Of a DNA stretch of 64,000 bases, positions 33,383-44,099 are shown in pieces; the stretch's first letter is position 1, and every line of letters begins with the position of its first letter. The position numbers and the translations under genes are program-made. This DNA comes from Ramlibacter tataouinensis (GTDB lineage Bacteria > Pseudomonadota > Gammaproteobacteria > Burkholderiales > Burkholderiaceae_C), in assembly GCF_001580455.1 (NCBI RefSeq), contig NZ_CP010951.1, positions 3,931,001 to 3,995,000 on the forward strand. Reading direction: 5' to 3'. The notes beneath the pieces were generated by a model. It searched no databases. It was not told where the DNA came from and saw nothing but the letters and a program-made list of their open reading frames with translations.

Positions 33383-33670
33383 CTATCCGCAGCGCAGCCG
33401 CTGAATGACACCCTTGTCGTCCACCTCGATGTTGAGCCGCTGCGGGTCGACATCCGTGCCCGGGGCCGGCGCGCCGTAGCGCAGGACCTGAGTCCGCAGG
33501 GCGCCCGCGCCCATGCGGGCAGCGTCAGCGCTCCGGTCGGTCAAGGGTTGGCCCAGTTGCGCAGCGCCGCCGGCGGCGCGGCAGCGGGCCTCGGGCAAAC
33601 TGGGCTGGCTCGAGCAGCCCAGAAGCAGGATCCACGGGAAGGCCGCCAGCGCAATCCTCGCTCGCATCAT
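33383..33670 (-). CDS. Peptidase inhibitor I78-like small lipoprotein
   Basis: 95 residues. Signal peptide with lipobox ILLLGC (Cys about residue 19). After a short linker the mature part has ARCRAAGGAAQLGQPLTD, GAGALRTQVLRYGAPAPG and RLNIEVDDKGVIQRLRCG. This spacing (Cys-x-A...G...R-x-x-x-PG...RLNIxVDxxGxIxxxxCG) is that of the I78 inhibitor family of serine proteases. The two Cys probably form a disulfide. A second, divergent member lies at 50532-50852. Monocistronic by spacing. Likely periplasmic. Confidence 0.72.
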   Translation of the reverse strand: MMRARIALAAFPWILLLGCSSQPSLPEARCRAAGGAAQLGQPLTDRSADAARMGAGALRTQVLRYGAPAPGTDVDPQRLNIEVDDKGVIQRLRCG

Positions 33671-33727
33671 GCGAGCAACTTACCTGAGCTGGAGCCCGAC
33701 TGGAGTAACAACCGGCTGCTGCGCAGT

Positions 33728-34795
33728 TCACTGCTGCAGCCTCACGCCCAGCGGGTGCGGGCGCGAGCGCATGCGCCGGTGCGCGGGAACGCCGGAACCA
33801 GTGCCCGGCCGGTCGCCGCGAGCCTGGCGCGCCACACGCTCGACGAAGTAGCGTGGTCGCTTCTTGCTCTCGACGTAGATCTTGCCGGTGTATTCGCCCA
33901 GCACGCCGATGCAGAACAACTGCACGCCACCCAGGAAGTAGATGGGAAGAATGGTCGAAGCCCAGCCGGGGACCGCGTCCGGCGACATCAGCTTGACCGC
34001 GAGCGCCCAGCCGGCCAGCGCCAGGCAGGCGAAGCAGACGGAAAAGCCCAGCGCCGTGATGAGCCGGAGGGGCTTCACGGAGAACGATGTGATTCCGTTC
34101 AGCGCGAACTCGATCATCTTGACGAGCGGGTACTTGGACTCGCCCGCCAGGCGTGGCCGCCGCTCGTAGTGGACCACGGCGCTTTTCAGCCCGAGCAGCG
34201 GGACCACGCCGCGCAGGAACATGTTGGCCTCGCCGAACTGCCCGAGGTAGCGAATCGCGCGCTGGCTCAGGAGCCGGTAGTCGGCGTGGTCGGCAATGGT
34301 TTGCACGCCCAGGGCATTCATCAGCTTGTAGAAGGCGTGTGCGGTGCTGCGCTTGAACCAGGTGTCCGAATCGCGCTTGCTGCGAACGCCGTACACCACC
34401 TCGCTGCCCTCCTGGAAGGCGTCGATCATCCGCTCGATCGCCGTCTCGTCGTCCTGCAGGTCGGCGTCGATCGTGATGACGGCGTCGCCCTTGGCCGAAG
34501 CCAGGCCGGCCAGCAGCGCATTCTGGTGCCCGCAGTTGCGCGAGAGCTTCACGCCGATGACGGGCTCGCCGATCCGGACCCAGGCGTCGATGATCTCCCA
34601 GGTGCGGTCGCGGCTGCCGTCGTCGACCAGCACGATGTTGCTGCGTTCCGCGATCTTGCCCGCCGCGCACTGGCGCTCCAGCAGCCGGGACAGCCTGGAG
34701 AAGGTGTTGAACAGGACGGCCTCTTCGTTGAAGCACGGCACGACGATGGAGATCGCCGGGGGCACGGGTTTCGCGGACTCAGGGCTGCGCATCAT
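33728..34795 (-). CDS. Glycosyltransferase family 2 with C-terminal membrane helices (GtrB/ArnC-like)
   Basis: 355 residues. GT-A domain: ISIVVPCFNEEAVL, NIVLVDDGSRDRTWEI, GHQNALLAGLASAKGDAVITIDADLQDD (quoted as the GHQNAL substrate turn and the DADLQDD metal motif), DYRLLSQRAI and RRPRLAGESKYPL. Two membrane helices follow (about residues 235-260 and 270-295). The layout is that of DPM1/GtrB/ArnC proteins, which load undecaprenyl phosphate with a sugar. The last 40 residues are Arg-rich and probably cytoplasmic. It overlaps the SMR-type gene by 17 bases and is the last gene of the run that begins in the Tad locus. Confidence 0.88.
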   Translation of the reverse strand: MMRSPESAKPVPPAISIVVPCFNEEAVLFNTFSRLSRLLERQCAAGKIAERSNIVLVDDGSRDRTWEIIDAWVRIGEPVIGVKLSRNCGHQNALLAGLASAKGDAVITIDADLQDDETAIERMIDAFQEGSEVVYGVRSKRDSDTWFKRSTAHAFYKLMNALGVQTIADHADYRLLSQRAIRYLGQFGEANMFLRGVVPLLGLKSAVVHYERRPRLAGESKYPLVKMIEFALNGITSFSVKPLRLITALGFSVCFACLALAGWALAVKLMSPDAVPGWASTILPIYFLGGVQLFCIGVLGEYTGKIYVESKKRPRYFVERVARQARGDRPGTGSGVPAHRRMRSRPHPLGVRLQQ

Positions 34796-35138
34796 TGACC
34801 TCGAAACTGCTTGCTACCAGGAACAGGCCCGCGAGCACCAGCGCCGTGCCGGCCAAACCGCGCGGGGTGAGGCGTTCACCGAGCAGGACCACCGCCAGCA
34901 CGTTCACGAGCACGTAGGTGAGCGCCGCAAACGGATACAGCACCGTCAGGGGCACGGCCGACAGGGCCAGGATCCAGAGCAGGGTGCCCACGCCGTAGAG
35001 CACCAGCCCGGTGAAGATCCACATGTTGACGAAATCGGCCAGCGCGATGTGGCCGTTGGCGCCCTGCTTGAAGCTGACCTGCCCGAGCGCGGCAAGCACC
35101 GAGCCGAGCACGGCGAACAGCAGGAGCTGTGCCTTCAT
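34779..35138 (-). CDS. EamA/SMR-type small membrane protein (ArnE-like flippase candidate)
   Basis: 119 residues and four membrane segments: LLLFAVLGSVLAALGQVSFK, a second near FVNMWIFTGLVLYGVGTLL, VLYPFAALTYVLVNVLAVV and the last near GLAGTALVLAGLFLV. The fold is the small multidrug resistance/EmrE type. The combination with an ArnC/GtrB-like GT2 in the same operon points to the ArnE/ArnF role, flipping undecaprenyl-phosphate sugar, rather than drug export. ArnE and ArnF act as a pair, so this single gene may form a homodimer. Start codon overlaps the methyltransferase stop (TGATG). Confidence 0.75.
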   Translation of the reverse strand: MKAQLLLFAVLGSVLAALGQVSFKQGANGHIALADFVNMWIFTGLVLYGVGTLLWILALSAVPLTVLYPFAALTYVLVNVLAVVLLGERLTPRGLAGTALVLAGLFLVASSFEVNDAQP

Positions 35139-35887
35139 CACAGCTGCGGTCCCGTGCGCCGGTTCAGCACCGCACGGTGCTTGGCGACGGCCAGCGCCGT
35201 CACCGCGCGGTGCGGCAGCGCCGACAGGACCAGCCGCCGGGCCCGCCATGCCAGTGGCGCGACATCGGCGACGGCATGGCTCGGCACCTGCGTCTCCCGC
35301 ACGCTGGCCGGGAGGACGGCCTCATCGTTGGCGAAGAGCATCAGGTTGTAGCGGTACCAGGGTTCGACATCGACGCGATGCTGGATGCGCCGGCGCACGA
35401 AATCGAACAGCCGGAACCCGCGCTGCTCGAACAGTTCCTGCCAGAACTCGTAGGGCCGCTCGTTGATGTGGTTTTCTCCGCCCTGGCCGGGAGGCGCCGC
35501 GGAGAACAGCACGACCGGCGCATGCGAGGTGAGGTTGTCGACCAGCGTCCCGCTGGCCTGCGGATCCAGGTGCTCCGCGACTTCCAGGCACTGGACCAGG
35601 TCGAAGCGGCGGCCCAGGCTGAACGGGCGCGCGACATCGATCGGCCGGAACCGCGTCGGCGCGAACATGAGTCGCGACGGGTTGACGTAGCTGCCGTCCA
35701 CGCCGGTCACGTCCGGCAGGCCCGCCTCCTGATAGGCGCGCACCCAGGCGCCGGCGCCGCATCCGACATCCAGCATGCTGCGCGGCCCCAGGTGGCGCAT
35801 GAGCAGCGGCACCACCGCGCGGGCCGAAGCCAGCGCCCCGGCCTGCTGGTAGTCGTAGAAGCGAGTGTCGTAGACGTAGAGACCCAT
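35138..35887 (-). CDS. Class I SAM-dependent methyltransferase
   Basis: 249 residues. Motif I is SMLDVGCGAGAWVRAYQEAG (about residues 37-56, with the G-x-G turn), an acidic loop VTGVDGS follows, and FDLVQCLEVAEHLDP is motif IV. The FkbM/Methyltransf_23 style core ends near residue 190; the tail is basic. Placed between a GT-C-like gene and an ArnE-like gene, it may methylate the sugar before or after loading on the lipid. That is inference from position. Confidence 0.82.
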   Translation of the reverse strand: MGLYVYDTRFYDYQQAGALASARAVVPLLMRHLGPRSMLDVGCGAGAWVRAYQEAGLPDVTGVDGSYVNPSRLMFAPTRFRPIDVARPFSLGRRFDLVQCLEVAEHLDPQASGTLVDNLTSHAPVVLFSAAPPGQGGENHINERPYEFWQELFEQRGFRLFDFVRRRIQHRVDVEPWYRYNLMLFANDEAVLPASVRETQVPSHAVADVAPLAWRARRLVLSALPHRAVTALAVAKHRAVLNRRTGPQL

Positions 35888-35917
35888 GTCGTGCTCCCTG
35901 TGTGTGACGGCGCCGCG

Positions 35918-37426
35918 TCAGGGGTTGTTGCGCGCGTGAACTACGGTGTGATCGTCGGCATACACGCGGCGCCAGCCGTGCAGGTGGTCGAGCAATGCGA
36001 CCGCTGGCGTGCCGGCATCCAGCAAGGTCCAGGTGACGCCGTACTTGTCCACCAGCTTCTGCAAGCCGTCCGAGGTGGCCAAGCCCAGTGCTTCGCGGTA
36101 TTGCCGCAGGAATGCGTCGCCATACATGTCCGAGCGGCCGTCGATGAACGAGGGGATCCCGGCGAAAGCGAGGTAGCCGCCCGAGCCGTAGCTGTTGAGC
36201 ACGGGGCCGCTGACGCCCGCCGCTTTCGCAGCCTGGATCGCCGCGGTCGGTGCCAGGGTGGGCCCGAAGTCGAGCGGCCTGGCCCGCGCCATCCAGCTGG
36301 GGATGGCAACCAGCAGCACGAGGGCCAGCAGGATCGCGCCCGGACCGGCCGGAGCGGCCAGCTTCTCGAAGAAGCGGTCGGCGCCGTCGAACTGCGCCTT
36401 CCCGCGCCGGCGCTCGCGCCATTGCGCCGCGAAGGCCGGGGCGAACACCAGCGGCGCCAGCAGACCGAGCATCTCGATGTAGCGCGCGTGCTTGAGCGCC
36501 ATGTGGATCAGCCCCAGCAGCAGCAGCAGCCGCATCGGCGGCAGGCGCAAGCCCTGATGCATCACCAGGGCCAGGCCGCCGAGCAGCCACAGCTCCAGCG
36601 GCTGGAAGCCGTGGAAGTTGGGCGACTGCCATTCACTGATGACGTCGAGTGCGTAGGTGTACTGGACCAGCACCTGCCAGGTGAACCACAAGCCCTGGGG
36701 ACCGTGCGGCGTGACCATGGCTGCCACGACAGCCAGCACCAGGAAGGAACCCCAGGACCGTGCCACGGCGGCCAGCCTGGCGCGATCCGGCCAGGCCTCC
36801 AGCGCTGCTTCGGCGGCGAAGGCGCAAGCCAGCGCGATACCCAGGGTGAAGCCGCCATGCATGTTGGCCCAGATCGTCATCACCGGCAGCAGCCAGAAGC
36901 CGGGCCTGCGCCCGTCTTCGCGGGCGCGCACGAGTTCGACCGTCCAGGCCATGAGCAGCGGCATGGCCAGCAGGTGCGGCCGTGCCAACGCGTGGCCTTG
37001 GGTCATGGCATACGCGATGCCGACGAAGAGCAGGGCATACACCGGCTCCAGCCAGCGCAGGAGGGTGCGCGTCAGCAGCGCGATCGTGACGGCGAACGCG
37101 AAGGCGGCCAGGGCCGTCACGAAGGTCCATCCGCCCCACTGGTAAACCCAGGCCAAGGCCACATCGGAAAGCCATTCGTGCGCGGTCCACGGGGACCCGC
37201 GCATCGTGTGAGAGAAGGGATCGACCTGGGGCACGACCCCGTGCTCCAGGATCCAGCGGCCGGTGGCCACATGCCAGTGCGTATCGCCATCGAGCAGCAT
37301 CGAAGCGCCGTGGGCCAGCAGGTAGGCGTAGGTGAGTACGGCCGTCAGCAGCGGCCACGACGCCAGGAAGAAACCGGCCGCGGGGCGGTCCGCTCGCGCC
37401 AGGGCGATGTTCTGGTCCAGCGCCAT
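35918..37426 (-). CDS. Multi-pass membrane protein, GT-C-like
   Basis: 502 residues from the ATG at 37426. About 11 membrane segments. The first external loop reads DGDTHWHVATGRWILEHG followed by DPFSHTMRGSPWTAHEWLSD; the acidic residue after the first helix and the WxxHEWL block are typical of PMT-like GT-C proteins. A C-terminal soluble part (about residues 390-500) has YGSGGYLAFAGIPSFIDGR. It starts 2 bases after the tadC stop, so it is read from the Tad message. Candidate transferase of a lipid-linked sugar to a periplasmic protein. Confidence 0.62.
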   Translation of the reverse strand: MALDQNIALARADRPAAGFFLASWPLLTAVLTYAYLLAHGASMLLDGDTHWHVATGRWILEHGVVPQVDPFSHTMRGSPWTAHEWLSDVALAWVYQWGGWTFVTALAAFAFAVTIALLTRTLLRWLEPVYALLFVGIAYAMTQGHALARPHLLAMPLLMAWTVELVRAREDGRRPGFWLLPVMTIWANMHGGFTLGIALACAFAAEAALEAWPDRARLAAVARSWGSFLVLAVVAAMVTPHGPQGLWFTWQVLVQYTYALDVISEWQSPNFHGFQPLELWLLGGLALVMHQGLRLPPMRLLLLLGLIHMALKHARYIEMLGLLAPLVFAPAFAAQWRERRRGKAQFDGADRFFEKLAAPAGPGAILLALVLLVAIPSWMARARPLDFGPTLAPTAAIQAAKAAGVSGPVLNSYGSGGYLAFAGIPSFIDGRSDMYGDAFLRQYREALGLATSDGLQKLVDKYGVTWTLLDAGTPAVALLDHLHGWRRVYADDHTVVHARNNP

Positions 37427-37428
37427 GC

Positions 37429-38346
37429 TCAGACCTCGCCGCTGAGCATCGGCATCACCATGCGGATGATCTGGATCACCGCGGGACCCAGGACCACCAT
37501 GATGACCGACGGGAAGATGAACAGGACCAGCGGGAACAGCATCTTGGTCGGCACCTTGGCCGCCAGTTCCTCCGCGCGCACCTGGCGCTTGTAGCGCAGG
37601 TCGTCCGAGAACACGCGAAGCGAATCGCCGATGCTGGTGCCGAACTTGTCGGCCTGCGTCAGCATCGAGGAGAAGGTACTGATCTCCTCCACCCCGGTGC
37701 GCATCGCCAGGTTGTGCAGGGCCTTCTCGCGCGTCGCGCCGGCCCGCATCTCGAGGTTCGTCAGGTGGAGTTCCTCGGCCAGCGCCTGGCTCTTGCGCCG
37801 GACTTCCTCGGTCACCTTGGTCAGCGCGGAGTCCAGGCCCAGGCCGGCTTCCATGCACACCAGCAACAGGTCCGAAGCATCCGGGAAGTTCTCGAAGATC
37901 TCGCGCTTGCGGCCACGCCCGGCCATCCACACCACGAAGTTCGGCAGGTACACGCCGATCAGCGCGAACAGCATCACGTAGAACAGCAGCGTGATGCCAT
38001 ACGACTGGCTGGTGGTCGTGCGCAGCCAGAGGAAGGCCAGCCCGGCAAAAAGCAGCGGCAAAGCCGTCTTGGCGGCATAGAACAGCAGCGGAGCTTCGGG
38101 ACTACGGATGCCCGCATTCAGGAAACGCAGCCGCAGCCGCGAGGTCTCCCAGTCGGCACCTTGCGGCGCCGACAGCTTCGACAGCGGGCCGGCGACCTTG
38201 ACCACGGTCTCGGTCCAGTTCGACTCGCGCGCCGGCGAGGTGATGGCTTGCAGGCGCTGCTCGGTGCGCGTCGGCGAGAGCCACAGGAAGACGCCGACCA
38301 GCGCCGACGTGATGGTCAGGAAGATGAGCAAGCCCAGGATCAACAT
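37429..38346 (-). CDS. tadC: Tad pilus inner-membrane protein TadC
   Basis: 305 residues. GspF/TadC type with an N-terminal helix (ILGLLIFLTITSALVGVFLW), two central helices (about residues 85-135), the cytoplasmic four-helix domain ENFPDASDLLLVCMEAGLGL... (family signature MEAGLGLDSAL) and a last helix LFPLVLFIFPSVIMVV. With TadB it forms the platform that the ATPase TadA drives. It follows tadB by 26 bases. Confidence 0.92.
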   Translation of the reverse strand: MLILGLLIFLTITSALVGVFLWLSPTRTEQRLQAITSPARESNWTETVVKVAGPLSKLSAPQGADWETSRLRLRFLNAGIRSPEAPLLFYAAKTALPLLFAGLAFLWLRTTTSQSYGITLLFYVMLFALIGVYLPNFVVWMAGRGRKREIFENFPDASDLLLVCMEAGLGLDSALTKVTEEVRRKSQALAEELHLTNLEMRAGATREKALHNLAMRTGVEEISTFSSMLTQADKFGTSIGDSLRVFSDDLRYKRQVRAEELAAKVPTKMLFPLVLFIFPSVIMVVLGPAVIQIIRMVMPMLSGEV

Positions 38347-38372
38347 GGTGCTTTCCTTTGCGGATGGAGACC

Positions 38373-39359
38373 CTAGACGCGGATCTTCACGATCTTGATC
38401 AACACGAGCACGCCGAACACCATCATCGTCAGCATGACCTGGGTGATGAAGATGCCGATCGGGTCCTTCCACATCGGGCTCATGAAATCGGGATTGAAGG
38501 CATTGAGCAGTGCGGCCAGCGCGAAAGGCATCAGGCCCAGCACCCAGGCGGACAGGCGTCCTTCCGAGGACAGCACGCGAATGCGCGCATAGAGCTTGAG
38601 CCGCTCGCGAATCAGACGCGAAAGATTGCCCAGGATCTCGGTCAGGTTGCCGCCCGACTCGCGCTGGATCAGCACGGCCACCACGAAGTAGCGCAGGTCG
38701 GTCATCGGGACCCGGTCGCTCAGGTGCGTCAGTGCCTGCTGCAGCGACACGCCGTAGTTGACTTCGTCGTGGACGGTGCGGAATTCGCCGGCAATCGGTT
38801 CGGGCATCTCTTCCGCGGTCATCTTCAATGCCGACGAAAACGCATGGCCGGCGCGCAGGCCGCGCGTCATGAGGTCGAGCGCGTCCGGCAACTGGCGCTG
38901 GATCTTCTCGAGCCGCTTGGAGCGCATCCAGGCCACGTACATCAGCGGCAGGGCGCAGGCGACCAATGACAGCAGAAGCGCCATCACCGATGAGAACTGG
39001 AACTGGGACCGGATCAGGAACCAGGCGAGCACGAAGGACGCGACGCAGGACAGAAGAAGCTTGGATACGGTCGTCTCCAGCCCCGACTGCAGGATGAAGC
39101 GATCCAGGCTGTGCATGCGCGGGAAGCGGCCCAGCAAGCGTTCGACCGTGGGCAGCTCGCTGAGCATGCGCTGGCGCAGCAAGCGCGTCTGCACGGTCTT
39201 GTCGTGGTTGCCCGAGAGCACCTGCAGCCGGTGCTTGATCTTCTTGGCCTCGGGGCCGTGGTAGGAATTCCACAGCAGGTACATCGACTCCAGGAACAGC
39301 AGCACTGCCACGAAAACGAGCACGGCCATCACAAGGAAAGCGTTGCCGGCGAGATTCAT
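38373..39359 (-). CDS. tadB: Tad pilus inner-membrane protein TadB
   Basis: 328 residues. GspF-family platform protein with an N-terminal helix (FLVMAVLVFVAVLLFLESMY), a pair near residues 100-150, the conserved QLPDALDLMTRGLRAGHAF and LTHLSDRVPMTDLRYFVVAV blocks, and a C-terminal helix pair. ATG at 39359 has GGAG 8 bases upstream (in the AAGGAGCCCCTC leader). It lies 13 bases after tadA. Confidence 0.92.
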   Translation of the reverse strand: MNLAGNAFLVMAVLVFVAVLLFLESMYLLWNSYHGPEAKKIKHRLQVLSGNHDKTVQTRLLRQRMLSELPTVERLLGRFPRMHSLDRFILQSGLETTVSKLLLSCVASFVLAWFLIRSQFQFSSVMALLLSLVACALPLMYVAWMRSKRLEKIQRQLPDALDLMTRGLRAGHAFSSALKMTAEEMPEPIAGEFRTVHDEVNYGVSLQQALTHLSDRVPMTDLRYFVVAVLIQRESGGNLTEILGNLSRLIRERLKLYARIRVLSSEGRLSAWVLGLMPFALAALLNAFNPDFMSPMWKDPIGIFITQVMLTMMVFGVLVLIKIVKIRV

Positions 39360-39372
39360 GAGGGGCTCCTTG

Positions 39373-40760
<1,388 letters not shown>

Positions 40761-40764
<4 letters not shown>

Positions 40765-41915
40765 GCCCTCCGGAAGAGTCGATCAAGCAAGCCCTTGCTG
40801 CCGTCTTCCTGACGGGGATCGAGGGCCGTGGCCAGTTCGGCAAGCTGTCGTGCCACCGTGTTGGACTTCGCCGCCTTGGCCAGCGCCTCGCCGTGGTTGA
40901 TGGCGGTGTGGACTTCCTTGTAGGAGTTCGCCACCGTCACGACGCGGACCTGACCCAGCGACTTGCGTATCTGATCCAGGCCGATGTCGCTGTTGCGCTC
41001 ATACCGGTTGAGGATCACTTCTGTCTTGTCCTGCGGATAGCCCAGCGACCTGAACACCTGCAGCAGCCTGCCGGCATTGCGCACCGACGGCAGTTCTGAC
41101 TGCATCACCACGTAGATGCGTTGCGCGCGGTCCAGTGCCTTGATCGCGATGGGATCGAGGTTCAGGCCCAGGTCTAGCAGCACGAAGTCGTACTGCGTGA
41201 CGGCCACGTTCAGGATGGCTTCCACGTGGTCGGGCCTGACTTCCATGGCCTGCGCCAGGTCTTCCGGGGCGGCCAGGATGCTGAAGTTGGGCGTGACCTT
41301 GACGGTGCTCGACGCCAGCAGCGATGCGTCCAGGCGGGTGATTTCGCGCGCGACGTCGGCGATGGTGGACGGTGGTTTTCCGTCATGAACGAAGGACAGC
41401 GCGTCGCCGAACTGCAGGTTCAGGTCAATCAGCAGCACCGAGCGTGATTCGGCCAGCTGGTATCCCAGATTGGTGGCCAGGAAGGTGGCGCCGCTGCCGC
41501 CTTTGCAGGGCAGGAGGGCGACGATCTTGCCTTTGGTGTTGCCGCGTGTGCTGGCGAACTTCGCGGCGATGCGCGCCACGGCCGATTGCAGCATGACCGC
41601 CGGCGCCGGCGAGGGCAGGACCTCGCGCACGCCTGCGCGCATCGAATTGATCAGGAACTCCGGCGTTTGCGCGGCGCACAGCAGGATCACCGCGGTGCCG
41701 GGGTGCGTATTGGTCACCTGCTCGACGTGCGTGAGCTCGTCGGGGTCGCAGCACATGCCATCGACCAGCATCACGTCCGGCTTGTCGGCATCGGCGATGG
41801 CTCGCATCTTGCTCTTGCCGCCCTCGGCCAGCGTCACGCGGTGACCCTGGGCTTCCAGCGCGGCGCCCATGTCCCGCAAATGGTTTTTGTTCGGGGAGAT
41901 GACTGCAATTTTCAT
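40761..41915 (-). CDS. tadZ: Tad pilus localisation protein TadZ/CpaE
   Basis: 384 residues. The N-terminal ~120 residues are an atypical receiver domain (KIAVISPNKNHLRDMGAAL, PDVMLVDGMCC). The rest is a MinD/ParA-type ATPase with a deviant Walker A LLPCKGGSGATFLATNLGY (about residue 140), LLIDLNLQFGDAL and FVLLDLGLNLDP. TadZ proteins mark the pole or site of pilus assembly. Immediately upstream of tadA with a 4-base overlap. Confidence 0.92.
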
Positions 41916-41932
41916 GGTCGGTACCCAGTGAC

Positions 41933-42367
41933 TTAAGGACAGATCGTGGGACTGTTGGGGTCCCCTCGCATGGCTTCCCGCGTCAGGAAGGTTGAGAACT
42001 GCGGCATCGGGATGGCGCCTATGGCGGCCAGCCCGGCGACCGGCGAGATCCACTGGTAGTTGAGGCCGGTGATGCTCACCGTGACACCCTCGCAGGTACT
42101 TGCGGTGCAGCCGGAAGGCGTCCAGGTCGTGGTGATCGTGCTGATCTGCGGTACCAGCTGCCGCATACGCGAGAGCACGTCGGCCTGGTTCGATGTGGAG
42201 TCGCACACCACCGCGTAACGCGCGCCGGCCCGTGCCGCCTCGTTGGCGGCATTCCAGGTGTACAGCATGCGGCCGAAGTCGGTGATGCCCAGCAGGAAGG
42301 TGAGGAACACCAGCAGGCCCAGGGCGAACTCGATGGAGGTCGAGCCTTTTTGTGCACCGCTTCTCAT
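41933..42367 (-). CDS. tadE: TadE-like minor pilin
   Basis: 144 residues. Starts MRSGAQKGSTSIEFALGLLVFLTFLLGITDFGRM: a short basic leader, a Ser-Thr-Ile-Glu-Phe processing-type motif, then one hydrophobic helix. The remaining part is extracytoplasmic and has two Cys (ASTCEG, SGCTAS). TadE/TadF pseudopilins are cleaved by the same peptidase as Flp. Overlaps the next gene upstream by 4 bases. Confidence 0.85.
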   Translation of the reverse strand: MRSGAQKGSTSIEFALGLLVFLTFLLGITDFGRMLYTWNAANEAARAGARYAVVCDSTSNQADVLSRMRQLVPQISTITTTWTPSGCTASTCEGVTVSITGLNYQWISPVAGLAAIGAIPMPQFSTFLTREAMRGDPNSPTICP

Positions 42368-42804
42368 GTCGTATGGCTCCTCATGGTCGCGCGGATGTTG
42401 GAGAAGGTGACGTTGCTGAACGGCAGGCCGAAAGCAGACAGCACGGTGGACTGGAAGGTGTAGCCGCTGATCTGCACGGTGACCGTGTAGATGGGCGGAT
42501 TCGTGCCGGTAGGCGCAATGGGCCAGTTCGCCGACACCATGGCGGTGGTCAAACCCGTCACCAGGGGCGTGCTGCCCGCAGTGGTGGTCCCGTACACCAC
42601 CAGGTTCTGCGCCTCGGTGACCTTGGTATTGGGCGTCTGGATGGAAAGATAGCGCGCGGCGTCGCGCACCGACTTGGTCAGCGCGCTGTACTGGTAGATG
42701 GCGCGGCCGAATTCGGTGACGATGAAGGTGATCACCAGCAGGATGGGGATCACGAAGGCCAGTTCGAGGAGGGCGGCGCCGCGCTGGTTTTTTTGGTCTG
42801 TCAT
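42364..42804 (-). CDS. TadE/TadF-like minor pilin
   Basis: 146 residues from the ATG at 42804. N-terminus MTDQKNQRGAALLELAFVIP: the RGAALLELAFV block has Gly before the hydrophobic helix and Glu at position 5 of the mature part, as expected for a prepilin. The extracytoplasmic domain is Thr-rich and contains no Cys. Second of two tandem TadE/F-type genes, 5 bases after tadG. Confidence 0.85.
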   Translation of the reverse strand: MTDQKNQRGAALLELAFVIPILLVITFIVTEFGRAIYQYSALTKSVRDAARYLSIQTPNTKVTEAQNLVVYGTTTAGSTPLVTGLTTAMVSANWPIAPTGTNPPIYTVTVQISGYTFQSTVLSAFGLPFSNVTFSNIRATMRSHTT

Positions 42805-42809
42805 GGCGC

Positions 42810-44087
42810 TTACCTCACGAGAACCGGCACGAGAGGGCCGGCGACGCCGCCGGGCAGCCCGCTGGTCGCACACGGACTGCCTGGCACGCTGGCATTTCCG
42901 ATGAACTCGAGTTGCACATCCCTGTTCATGCCGACATCGAGCGGCTGCAGCAGCAGCATGCAGGCGTAGTCGGCGACCGATCCGGGGTAGGAATTGGTCA
43001 CCGGAACCAGCACCACGCGACGGTTGGTGCCGTAGTCCTTGTGGCCGCCGGTGGAACCCGCTCCCCCTGGGATCAAGTCCTTGAAGCTGTTGAGGTCGTA
43101 GCCATGGAGGTCTCCGCAGTCTTTCACCGACTGGTTGTTCACCGTGGTGCTCTGGATGCAGTTGGCATACGAGGCGCTTTTTGACTGGTAGTCGCCGTAG
43201 GCGTTGCTTTGGGACGGCCAGGTGGCGGCGCTGTAGATATAGCCCGTGCGGTCCGGTTGCTTGTACTGGTCGTAGGGATACTGGTTGTTCTTGTAGATGC
43301 CGAAACGCCAGTTCCAGTTGTCGGCAACGGTGCTCTGAACGCCGGGGGTGCCCAGGGTGGTGCCTACGGTCACGCCGCATTTGCCGTTCATTTCGGCGAC
43401 GGTTTCTGAGGCGCTGCTGCTGCCGTCGAGGTTGGCCCAGCCGATATATCCGTTGGCACCGGAGTCGCTCTTGGTCAGCATGGTGACCCATTCGCCGGGC
43501 GCGTAGCCGTAGTTAGGGCCCGGTGCGCCGGCCGTCTTGGGCCGCACCGCCAGGGGAATAGGGCAGGCGGTTTGGGCGCTGGCGCGTGTGGCAACGGCAG
43601 ACGCGGTCACGTTCCTGGTGCTGACGCCGAGGGCGGAATTTCCATACGCGCCCAGCGCCTGCAGGAGGTAGGTCTTGAAGCCTGTGTGGGTGTGCTGGCA
43701 CTGGACATAGCGGGCCGCGGTAGCGATGGTGGTCGTGCTGTAGCCTGAAGTCCGGAAGGTGATCTCGGTGTTCTTGTCGAGCAGGCCGAGCCCGCCCCAG
43801 AGCGTTGACTGGAAGCCGACCCCATTCAGGTCGCTCGCGTTTTTGCCGGCGTTTTGCGCGCGGACGATCGCGTCGGTCTGGCCGTCGAGTTCCTGCGCGG
43901 CAGAAAGGGCGCAGCTGTCCATGGCGGTCTGCAGTTCCGACTTGACGACGAACAACCGTGCGAAGTCCAGCGCGACGCCGATGAAACCCAGTAGCAGGAA
44001 CATGACCATGGCAGCCGTGAGCAACATGGCGCCACGTTGCCGCTGCGGAAGGTGTGAAATCCGGTTCGTCGCCATGTGATGTGTCAT
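42810..44087 (-). CDS. tadG: TadG-like pilus protein
   Basis: 425 residues (or 421 from the second Met, MATNR). After a basic leader, RQRGAMLLTAAMVMFLLLGF is a prepilin-like helix, then FARLFVVKSELQTAMDSCALSAAQEL, the hallmark of the TadG/Flp-assembly N-terminal domain. The rest is a large periplasmic part rich in Asn, Gly and Tyr with several Cys (CAISxx-type pairs), as in von Willebrand-like TadG proteins, although no MIDAS motif was found. It is placed after the second Flp-like gene. Confidence 0.85.
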   Translation of the reverse strand: MTHHMATNRISHLPQRQRGAMLLTAAMVMFLLLGFIGVALDFARLFVVKSELQTAMDSCALSAAQELDGQTDAIVRAQNAGKNASDLNGVGFQSTLWGGLGLLDKNTEITFRTSGYSTTTIATAARYVQCQHTHTGFKTYLLQALGAYGNSALGVSTRNVTASAVATRASAQTACPIPLAVRPKTAGAPGPNYGYAPGEWVTMLTKSDSGANGYIGWANLDGSSSASETVAEMNGKCGVTVGTTLGTPGVQSTVADNWNWRFGIYKNNQYPYDQYKQPDRTGYIYSAATWPSQSNAYGDYQSKSASYANCIQSTTVNNQSVKDCGDLHGYDLNSFKDLIPGGAGSTGGHKDYGTNRRVVLVPVTNSYPGSVADYACMLLLQPLDVGMNRDVQLEFIGNASVPGSPCATSGLPGGVAGPLVPVLVR

Positions 44088-44099
44088 CTGGGTGGCGGT

